Origin: an uncultured Bacteroidales bacterium
Lineage (GTDB): Bacteria > Bacteroidota > Bacteroidia > Bacteroidales > F082
Reading direction: 5' to 3'
DNA: 64,000 nucleotides
Assembly: GCA_937896895.1 (NCBI GenBank)
Contig: CALBNV010000046.1
Coordinates: 41,958-105,957, forward strand
The notes under the pieces are model-generated. The model searched no databases, had not been told where the DNA came from, and worked only from the letters and a program-made list of their open reading frames with translations. Both the position numbers and the translations under genes were made by a program. Of the stretch, positions 8,893 through 16,049 are shown piece by piece. Each line of letters begins with the position of its first letter. Position 1 is the stretch's first letter.

Positions 8893-10293
8893 ATGACAGA
8901 GACAAACCGCATAGAATTCAAACGTGAACTTACTCGCGACCTCGACTTGGAACGCGAAGTGGTAGCTTTTCTTAACTATCGCGAAGGCGGAGTTATTTAC
9001 ATTGGCATCGACAAAGAAGGAAAACCTGTCGGCGTTCAGGACATCGATGGCGATATGCTCAAGATCAAAGACCGTATCCGCAACGGCATCCTACCTTCTC
9101 CTATGGGATTGTTCGATGTGGTGGTTGAAAAAGTTCAGGATATCCCTGTGATTAAGATTTTTGTTGCAAGTGGAAGCGAAAAACCATATTACAAAGCCGC
9201 CTACGGCCTGTCGCCTCGCGGCTGCTTCATTCGTGTCGGCTCTGCAGCCGACCCAATGACAACAGCACAAATAGAAGATTTGTTTACCCATCGTGTGCGC
9301 AATTCTTTACGCAACATACGCTCCCCTCGCAAAAACCTCACTTTCCGTCAGCTGCATATCTACTACGAAAGCAAAGGCTTCGCTCTCAACGAGCATTTTC
9401 TTGAAAATCTCGACCTTTTAACTGATACAGGCGAGTACAACTACGTCGCTTATTTGCTTGCTGATGAAAACAGCATGTCAATTAAAGTGGCCAAATATGC
9501 CGGTACCGACAGAGATATTCTTGTTTCCAACAACGAATATGGTTTCTGTTCATTGCTAAAAGCAACCGACCAGGTACTCGACAAACTGAAGGTTGAAAAC
9601 AATGTAAGCAGCGAAATAACCTACAAACGCCGTATCGACACACCTCTATGGGATGAGCGTGCCATGCGTGAGATAGTTATAAACGCCATAGTCCACAACG
9701 ACTATTACACCAACGAAGTGCCACCAAAGTTTGAGATATTTTCCGATCGTATCGAAATAACATCAGCTGGTAGACTGCCTATCGATATGACTAAAGAAGA
9801 GTTCTTTGGTGGAATCAGCTCTCCACGAAACAAAGAGCTCATGCGTGTCTTCCGTGATGTGGATATGGTCGAGGCGCTTGGCTCCGGCATGAAACGAATC
9901 CGCAAGGTTTACGACGAAAGCATTTTCTCATTTACAACCAATTTTATTCGTGCCAGTATAAAATTTCACTCACAAAGAAACATCGAAAACACATCTTTCG
10001 ACGACATGATTGGCAGTGTAAACGCCGAAGTTGACAGTGTAAATGGCAGTGTAAATAACACTCAACTCACTGAAAGACAATTAACTATAATTTCCATTAT
10101 CAACAATGGCAACGCCGTTGGCAGTGTAAATGGCAGTGTAAAATCCAAAGTCACCACCAAGGACATCATTTCCAAGTTAAACCTGTCTGAAAGAACAATC
10201 TATCGTGAGTTGGCCACCCTCAAACAACTGAATCGCATCCGTCGAGTCGGCTCCGACAAAACAGGTTATTGGGAGTCAGTTCCGCAAAACTAA
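8893..10293 (+). CDS. AlbA_2/Schlafen-type protein with ATPase-like C-terminal region and winged helix
   Basis: 466 residues. Residues 1-125 carry the AlbA_2 (Schlafen-like) signature 'IEFKRELTRDLDLEREVVAFLNYREGGVIYIGID'. The middle contains the 'ERAMREIVINAIVHNDYY', 'FEIFSDRIEITSAGRLP' and 'EALGSGMKRI' motifs of the HATPase_c_4 module common in this family. The C-terminus is a winged helix ('KDIISKLNLSERTIYRELATLKQLNRI'). A linker at about 375-420 repeats 'GSVN' with matching DNA repeats of GGCAGTGTAAAT. These proteins are usually annotated as transcriptional regulators or RecG-like; some Schlafen relatives act in defence. Autonomous island gene with its own promoter and terminator. Confidence 0.85.
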   Translation: MTETNRIEFKRELTRDLDLEREVVAFLNYREGGVIYIGIDKEGKPVGVQDIDGDMLKIKDRIRNGILPSPMGLFDVVVEKVQDIPVIKIFVASGSEKPYYKAAYGLSPRGCFIRVGSAADPMTTAQIEDLFTHRVRNSLRNIRSPRKNLTFRQLHIYYESKGFALNEHFLENLDLLTDTGEYNYVAYLLADENSMSIKVAKYAGTDRDILVSNNEYGFCSLLKATDQVLDKLKVENNVSSEITYKRRIDTPLWDERAMREIVINAIVHNDYYTNEVPPKFEIFSDRIEITSAGRLPIDMTKEEFFGGISSPRNKELMRVFRDVDMVEALGSGMKRIRKVYDESIFSFTTNFIRASIKFHSQRNIENTSFDDMIGSVNAEVDSVNGSVNNTQLTERQLTIISIINNGNAVGSVNGSVKSKVTTKDIISKLNLSERTIYRELATLKQLNRIRRVGSDKTGYWESVPQN

Positions 10294-10332
10294 AATAATC
10301 TAAATGCCTGGTTCAACCAGACATTGTTTCAA

Positions 10333-10363
10333 TTCCTACAATTCCTCCAGTGTAGGATTTTTT
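10333..10363 (+). terminator. terminator after the AlbA_2 gene
   Basis: TCCTACA pairs with TGTAGGA and is followed by seven T. The surrounding CAATTCCTACAATTCC wording recurs at 48324-48340 near the ADP-ribosylglycohydrolase gene. Confidence 0.7.
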
Positions 10364-10477
10364 CATTCCGATAACTTTCCTCTAACTTTGCCACCTCTTT
10401 TCTCTTTACCTTTGCCCTCGCATATTGACAATTGTATCCGAGCATACATTCCGTCTGTTCATAAAAAACATTAAACA

Positions 10478-10509
10478 GTTGTTTATAATATGATTTTGTT
10501 TTATCTTTG
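10478..10509 (+). promoter_or_regulatory. promoter of the two-receiver protein
   Basis: TTG at 10479-10481 and TATCTTTG at 10502-10509 are 20 bases apart, close to the Bacteroidetes -33/-7 arrangement. An AAGGAG ribosome-binding sequence, unusual in this window, precedes the ATG at 10536. Confidence 0.65.
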
Positions 10510-10535
10510 CAAAAATTTAATAAGGAGATAATAAC

Positions 10536-12737
10536 ATGAGAAGAAGAATTATCATTTGTTGTAACGACCAACAAGAGGCTGATTATACCAAGCAAAAGAC
10601 CGATTCAATAAATAAACAATCCCAAAAACAAATTGAATCGTTTGTTGTCGACACTCCCAATTTGAAAAGACTCGATTTTTTCCTTAATACAAGATTATTA
10701 GAGCGCACAAGCACCGTCGGCGCTTTTAAAGTTGATTTTATCAAGGCCTTGGACAACATATTAAATGATGGAAATTTTTTACCAGACAAATTAGCCTTAC
10801 AAAGGATAAGAAGAGAGTTTTTGGTCCTAAAAGCCAAAGAATACCAAATAATTGTTGATAAAACGCAGAATCTTATTAGCAAACACAAGCAAATCTTTAA
10901 AGAAGAAGAAGCTTGTAAAGTATTTGATATCTATAAGATAGAAACTGTTACTAATTATAATGATTTACATGGAGACCTTTCTGATATTGACGGATTGGTT
11001 GTACCCTGTGAGTTGTCCTGGGATCACGAAGGCAATGGTTTTAATTCTAATGAATATAAAGGCATAACTTTAGTTCAGTATTTACGTAGTGATAGAATCG
11101 GGGTAAACATTCCTATTATTTTTACCTCTGACCACAAAAAGGAAGACATTATCAATAAAAGACGTGATTCAGAAATCATCCGAACTCCAGCTTTACAGCA
11201 TAGATTTATCAACATGATGGAAGTAAAAGATGATTGGACTACCATTCTAAACACATTTAGAGAGATGCGCAAACTGAACGAATCGGAACTTAAATACACG
11301 CAACTGCAATACTGCGATTTAAAAGGCATGCTTATTCAGATAAAACATGCCATAAAAAACAATCCAAATAACAGTGAACAATACAAGAGTCAGATTGAAT
11401 ACATTCTTACAAAAGACTGGAACAATAACAAAACTCTTTGGGAAGATTACAAACAATCACAAGATTTGGAAGCCTTTTGCATCCGCCTTATTAATTTATA
11501 TGAAAACAAAAACAACATAAGCGACAATAACAACGAGTTTTTATGTAAAAACGACGAAAAGCCTATAGGTATTTTATATCTTGAAGATAATATTGCTGAC
11601 AAAAATGCTGACAGATTTATAAACTTTATCCAAAAGCAGCAAAAACTGCACAACAACTATCGATTCACGATAAAGCATATATCAAACCCCGAGGAATGCT
11701 ACAAACTTTACATCGATTATGACGTTATAATAGCCGATATTGAGATTTTAAACAATAACAAGGAGTTAATAGCTCTCGGTTCAGAAGTAATTAAGAATCT
11801 TATCAAAAATGGAGCTCAAAAACTTTTTTATATCGTAACTAATGTTACTCGTAGTTTTTACGATCAGATAAAGATTCCTGGAATCAATCGCATTCGTCTC
11901 AAACAAGAGGTTTTTGGTTCTGAAGAAAAAATCAACACATTCTTATATGGCATGAAAGAAGCAATAGATTACAGACAGGATAACGACACCAAATACAAAC
12001 GTGTTTTTGATAAATTATATGCTTACACTACAAACAATGGCAATTATCCTATTTCTTATAAATTCAAAAAAGGCGGCACCAATAGTGTTGCAAATTACAA
12101 TGAACTTGAAAGTGTTATCCAAAACAAAACGTTGGAATTAGTATTGGTATTCTTGCAGAAATGTTCCAATTATAAAGAATCACTCTCTTCGGATATCTCG
12201 CAAGAAAAATTCGATGCTTTTGACGAGATCTGTTTTGACATGCAAGATTATGTGGGTAATAATATTGGCAAAGGCGAAAGCAAACTTATCGGAAAAGTCA
12301 TTAAGCAAGACAACAACGACGAAACAACCAGTCCAGAAAGCATCAAAACTTTCATCACAAGATTAGTATTAAGAAGGTTTTATGTTTATGTCAGAGAATT
12401 TGTTTTGCACAATAACATAAAAACAGCTGGTGATGATTATTATAAGGCTGATTCCACTTATGTTACAGTAAGCGATTTAGCTTGCAGGGCTATAAATGGA
12501 GCGAAAGGATCATATAAGAAATACAATACGGATAATGAACATCGAGAGAATGATATCAGTTCTCCTAATCAATCTAAATGTTTGAGCGGTGCTCTTATGT
12601 TATCGGAGAATGAGGAGGAGTTGTCCCAACTTTTAGATGCAGAGGAATTGGCGTTTATCACGGCCATCAACAACAGCAAAGACGTTTTTGATTATACTTC
12701 TGAAGACAAAATTCAAAATCTCAAAATAGACTATTAA
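10536..12737 (+). CDS. 733-residue protein with two receiver-like domains, function unknown
   Basis: No named full-length family recognised. Residues about 125-225 look like a degenerate response-regulator receiver ('DIDGLVVPCELSW', 'GITLVQYLRSDRIGVNIPIIFTS'). Residues about 343-480 form a second ('GILYLEDNIADK', then 'YDVIIADIEIL', then 'NGAQKLFYIVTN'), with the acidic pair and a candidate phospho-Asp in place. The C-terminal 250 residues are helical and unlike anything I know. No membrane segment. It has its own promoter with a good ribosome-binding site and is followed 50 bases later by the 225-residue gene. Related receiver-like tails occur in the proteins at 30057 and 31003, so this is probably a signalling partner of the kinase-like protein at 22137. 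Confidence 0.6.
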   Translation: MRRRIIICCNDQQEADYTKQKTDSINKQSQKQIESFVVDTPNLKRLDFFLNTRLLERTSTVGAFKVDFIKALDNILNDGNFLPDKLALQRIRREFLVLKAKEYQIIVDKTQNLISKHKQIFKEEEACKVFDIYKIETVTNYNDLHGDLSDIDGLVVPCELSWDHEGNGFNSNEYKGITLVQYLRSDRIGVNIPIIFTSDHKKEDIINKRRDSEIIRTPALQHRFINMMEVKDDWTTILNTFREMRKLNESELKYTQLQYCDLKGMLIQIKHAIKNNPNNSEQYKSQIEYILTKDWNNNKTLWEDYKQSQDLEAFCIRLINLYENKNNISDNNNEFLCKNDEKPIGILYLEDNIADKNADRFINFIQKQQKLHNNYRFTIKHISNPEECYKLYIDYDVIIADIEILNNNKELIALGSEVIKNLIKNGAQKLFYIVTNVTRSFYDQIKIPGINRIRLKQEVFGSEEKINTFLYGMKEAIDYRQDNDTKYKRVFDKLYAYTTNNGNYPISYKFKKGGTNSVANYNELESVIQNKTLELVLVFLQKCSNYKESLSSDISQEKFDAFDEICFDMQDYVGNNIGKGESKLIGKVIKQDNNDETTSPESIKTFITRLVLRRFYVYVREFVLHNNIKTAGDDYYKADSTYVTVSDLACRAINGAKGSYKKYNTDNEHRENDISSPNQSKCLSGALMLSENEEELSQLLDAEELAFITAINNSKDVFDYTSEDKIQNLKIDY

Positions 12738-12787
12738 AATGAAATCTATTAGATAATACGATTTGTTTAACATAAAAAAGATATAGA

Positions 12788-13465
12788 ATGAATAAAATAC
12801 TAGTATTTACAAATAAAACAAGTTGGCGTGGAATATCTGATTCCATAAGAGACACGGTTGATTGGGATAAGTCTTATCCCAAAGAAACAAACCCTTTGGC
12901 ACTATGTGTTGCAAAACAATCTGGAGAAATGACACTACAATTAGTTGATAACATATCAGAAGAAGGTGTTTATTTTGTATATGATGCTATTGATTATGAT
13001 AGACTATCCTTGATACTCAATGAGTGTCCTTCTGATTATTATTACATTTTAATTCATAGCAAACCTAATGAGAGTGTTTTTTCTGCTTGGGACAGGCAGT
13101 CCATAATTCTTAAAAGCATGCATGAAAATTTTGATGAAAAGGGGCACTCTAACGAAAAAGATGACCAGTTTAAATATTATTATTATCATTTATTCAAAAT
13201 ACTCATTGATAATGAATCGGACAAAACCAACCGAATCATCAAGAAAGTATTTATGGAGACTATAATATCAAATTTTACGGATGGATTCAGATACCCCAAC
13301 AACAACAGCAATCAATTTCGTTTAGCTTACAATATATTACGCCAAAACCCATGTTTGAAAGATTATCTAGATGATTTCATGTCATTATATGAGAAGAGCG
13401 ACAATAGAAGTGATTACATCGATAAATTGAATGCATTGAACAAGAAATTCGAAGAAGTATACTAG
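12788..13465 (+). CDS. 'SWRGISDSIRD' domain protein, stand-alone copy
   Basis: 225 residues of unknown function. The start 'ILVFTNKTSWRGISDSIRD' and later 'EEGVYFVYDAIDYDR' and 'YYYHLFKILIDNESDKTNRI' match, in the same order, the N-terminal 170 residues of the protein at 30057-31010; even the DNA around the start (ATACTAGTATT) is alike. The shared Trp-Arg-Gly and Ser-Ile-Arg-Asp residues suggest a conserved functional site. This copy lacks the receiver-like tail of its paralogue and instead ends in a short helical region. It follows the two-receiver gene and precedes a strong terminator. Confidence 0.6.
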   Translation: MNKILVFTNKTSWRGISDSIRDTVDWDKSYPKETNPLALCVAKQSGEMTLQLVDNISEEGVYFVYDAIDYDRLSLILNECPSDYYYILIHSKPNESVFSAWDRQSIILKSMHENFDEKGHSNEKDDQFKYYYYHLFKILIDNESDKTNRIIKKVFMETIISNFTDGFRYPNNNSNQFRLAYNILRQNPCLKDYLDDFMSLYEKSDNRSDYIDKLNALNKKFEEVY

Positions 13466-13491
13466 GTTTTGATACAACCCCCAATAAATTG

Positions 13492-13523
13492 AAAGGATTC
13501 CTTAATGAAGGAATCCTTTTTTT
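13492..13523 (+). terminator. strong terminator after the receiver/SWRG gene pair
   Basis: AAAGGATTCCTT pairs perfectly with AAGGAATCCTTT across AATG and runs into a T tract. It closes the transcript that starts before 10536. Confidence 0.9.
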
Positions 13524-13602
13524 ATCATCCGATACACACTCGGTAACTCCAAATTTAAGATGTTACGACCTTTGTGGTGTTCAAATTCAAATATTTAACA
13601 CC

Positions 13603-13722
13603 ATGAAAAAAGAACAGTACACTACACACTGCGAAGTCTCAAAACCAGAGCAAGACATCCATCTTGATGAGAACTGCAATCAGATAATGAAGAGCATCCC
13701 CTGTCACCTAATCGTCAGATAA
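13603..13722 (+). CDS. small hypothetical protein, 39 residues
   Basis: An ATG at 13603 opens 39 codons with two Cys residues near the C-terminus and one near the N-terminus (positions 10, 25 and 34). The frame is also open further upstream, but that part runs through the terminator, so 13603 is the sensible start. No recognised family. It could be a leader or a remnant; support is weak. Confidence 0.3.
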   Translation: MKKEQYTTHCEVSKPEQDIHLDENCNQIMKSIPCHLIVR

Positions 13723-13800
13723 TTTGACATCCTATTTCCGGAGTAATTTCGCAAAAAATTCGATAGAACAACATAGTATTAACAATAAAAATTAAGCATC

Positions 13801-13977
13801 ATGAAAACAACTCCTTACTACCCACAAGATTTCGGCAAGACCGAACACACCAATTCAACATCACCCTTCATGTCTTTCATTCACCAATTCACTGGCAGAA
13901 AGACCGAAAGAGTTATTACCCTTTCCTCACAGGCCTTAAACGACTTGGATTGGGAATTAACTATGGCAAGAATTTAA
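13801..13977 (+). CDS. small hypothetical protein, 58 residues
   Basis: ATG at 13801 to TAA at 13975-13977. The C-terminal half ('RKTERVITLSSQALNDLDWELTMARI') looks like a short amphipathic helical domain. It lies 31 bases before the four-gene envelope operon and in the same orientation, so it may be its first gene. No family recognised. Confidence 0.45.
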   Translation: MKTTPYYPQDFGKTEHTNSTSPFMSFIHQFTGRKTERVITLSSQALNDLDWELTMARI

Positions 13978-14008
13978 CTATTTGTAACAACTCTAAAACA
14001 CAAAAACA

Positions 14009-15232
14009 ATGGAAACACAAAAAACTAACGAAGCACAACTAATTGATAGTGCCACTATAGGCGTCAACAATCACGAGGTCGCTCAACGCGATTCAAATGG
14101 CACAAGAATCTTCACACCTTCCGAGATTCGTTATCTTGAACCTTTTATCGCCACATTCAAAAAGCTTAACGAAGAAAAGAAGGCTCGTCGCTCAATAGCT
14201 GACCAAAACAAGAAAAACATTGACATTACATGGCCAATATATAAAAAGAACATCATTGCTACTCTAAAGAATTTCGACAACAAGATTGCTGAGATTAAAA
14301 ATGAGATTCAGACTTTGTTATCTAAGAAAGAAAATGCTCGCATGCAGATTGAAAGATACAGCAAATTGACAGGCAATCGTCCTGTCGGTAACAACAAAAA
14401 AATACCGAACTTTTTCCTCATCCTTTTGGCAACAACCATCGGACTTGATTTACTCGGCTTTTTCGCAACATGGCCAATTCAGGAGCAGGCTCTTTCATTA
14501 AACGAAATCCTTGAAAGGTTCTTATTCCTCATCGGTGTATTGGCTACATCAACAATTCTGCATGGTCTGTATAAAAAAACCGGCAAATCAGCACTGAAAT
14601 ACTGCCTGATTTTCACCCTCATCATGTCAGTGGTTAATATCTTTCATGTCGTAATCTTTTCATTATCAGACAGCATTGCCGGTTCTGAACAGATTCAAAC
14701 CATTATGAGTCTTGACGCATCCATGACCCAGCCAACAGCCAACACTCCTTCTTTGCTTCATAGCATTTGGGCTTCGCCTGGTCTTGCAGAATTCCTTCTT
14801 TGCGTCGTGGCAACCATTCTGGGTTTAGTATCTCTGTTACATAACAGCAGCGACACAAGACCAGCGACTATCGAAAAACGCAGCTATGTTGAAGAACAGC
14901 TTGACTATTGGACTAATGAATACAACAATATCAACAAATTGATTGCCGCCAAAGAGAAAGAAGAGAGCATCGTTGAATCCGACAAAAATGATTATAAAAA
15001 TGGTATAAGAAAACGTCTTGATGCAGAAAAAGAAAGAAACCAAGCTGAAGCAGAAAAAGACAAAGACCTCGAGGCTCGTTACAATAATCTTTATATTGAA
15101 GGTAGCGATGCTATCAACAACGAGTACATCCCTGCATATCAAAAAATATTAAACGTATTTGGTCTGCCAGCTGTTGAGTATGCGGACTGTACACCTGCCG
15201 ACATTCAAATGTTTTTAGTTCACAAATCTTAA
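14009..15232 (+). CDS. four-TM coiled-coil membrane protein, first large gene of the envelope operon
   Basis: 407 residues, no named family recognised. Residues about 85-118 and 295-360 are charged and likely coiled coil; between them are four membrane segments at about 134-154, 168-187, 197-219 and 257-278. The layout, cytoplasmic coiled coils on both sides of a membrane block, suggests a scaffold or sensor in the inner membrane. It is 11 bases upstream of the vWA-like lipoprotein gene and clearly in the same operon as the penicillin-binding protein. Confidence 0.65.
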   Translation: METQKTNEAQLIDSATIGVNNHEVAQRDSNGTRIFTPSEIRYLEPFIATFKKLNEEKKARRSIADQNKKNIDITWPIYKKNIIATLKNFDNKIAEIKNEIQTLLSKKENARMQIERYSKLTGNRPVGNNKKIPNFFLILLATTIGLDLLGFFATWPIQEQALSLNEILERFLFLIGVLATSTILHGLYKKTGKSALKYCLIFTLIMSVVNIFHVVIFSLSDSIAGSEQIQTIMSLDASMTQPTANTPSLLHSIWASPGLAEFLLCVVATILGLVSLLHNSSDTRPATIEKRSYVEEQLDYWTNEYNNINKLIAAKEKEESIVESDKNDYKNGIRKRLDAEKERNQAEAEKDKDLEARYNNLYIEGSDAINNEYIPAYQKILNVFGLPAVEYADCTPADIQMFLVHKS

Positions 15233-15243
15233 ACAATTTAGCC

Positions 15244-16029
15244 ATGAAAAAGATCATTAACATAGTATTATTGTTCGCTCTGACAATGTTATTAAGTTGC
15301 AGATCAACAGCCCAAGACAACGAATCTTCAATTTCAGAAACTAACATGACATTGCTCATCGACTGTACAAGCACCTCTCTTTACGATGAAATTGAGCACG
15401 ACATCCGCATCAATATCCCAAATTATCTTCAGACCACGGGAGTTACAAATATCAACTATCTTCAAAAGTTTTGCATGAGAGTTGGGTTTATCGAAGCCTC
15501 TGGCAATCTGTCTTTGACACAAGAGTCAATATCTCTGCCTGAAAAGAAAAAAGTATCCAACAATCGCGCAGCAGAGCTTAGAAATCCTCGACCAATCTTG
15601 CAAATGATTGGCAATCAGCTAACTGTCGGCAAATCAATAGCCTCAAATAAGCAAAACCGTTCTCCGATAGTAGATGTTATTTTGAAATCGATGAGAGAAA
15701 TGCATCCTGAATCACAAGAAATCATCCTCATATTCAGCGATGGAGTAGAATACTCAGATGCCGCCAATTTTTATAAAAGCATCCCTTTCAGCGATGAAGC
15801 TTTTGAGAAATTTTATACAAAACTCGACCCATTCATACTTCAGGAAGCTACTTCAAAAATAGCTTCAATCCAACCCACCATGGTTTTCTATCTGAAGACA
15901 TCTGAAGAAGGCATCAACAAAGCCAACTTGAAGCGATTCTATAGCAAATTCTTCGAAAAGATTGGCGTTACAAACTACATGTTTCTCGACAATCTTACAC
16001 AAAATGTCCAAAGTTTTAATGTAAAATGA
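15244..16029 (+). CDS. lipoprotein with a von Willebrand A-like domain
   Basis: 261 residues with a lipoprotein signal peptide ('FALTMLLSC', lipobox Cys at about residue 19). After it, 'MTLLIDCTSTSLYDEI' and later 'QEIILIFSDGVEYSDA' resemble the first strand with metal site and the 'DG' strand of vWA domains, so it may bind a metal-dependent partner in the periplasm or outer membrane. It is placed between the four-TM protein and the penicillin-binding protein with short gaps (11 and 20 bases), arguing for a joint envelope role. The vWA call is by eye and moderately sure. Confidence 0.6.
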   Translation: MKKIINIVLLFALTMLLSCRSTAQDNESSISETNMTLLIDCTSTSLYDEIEHDIRINIPNYLQTTGVTNINYLQKFCMRVGFIEASGNLSLTQESISLPEKKKVSNNRAAELRNPRPILQMIGNQLTVGKSIASNKQNRSPIVDVILKSMREMHPESQEIILIFSDGVEYSDAANFYKSIPFSDEAFEKFYTKLDPFILQEATSKIASIQPTMVFYLKTSEEGINKANLKRFYSKFFEKIGVTNYMFLDNLTQNVQSFNVK

Positions 16030-16049
16030 TTATTTAATACTTAATCCCT

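Noticed and set aside
10010..10150. Repeated GGCAGTGTAAAT units, possible CRISPR or iteron
   Set aside because: The units lie inside the AlbA_2 gene, keep the frame and encode a Gly-Ser-Val-Asn linker; no spacers are present.
10329..10595. Minus-strand open frame across the promoter of the two-receiver gene
   Set aside because: It overlaps a terminator, a strong promoter and the start of a well-supported gene.
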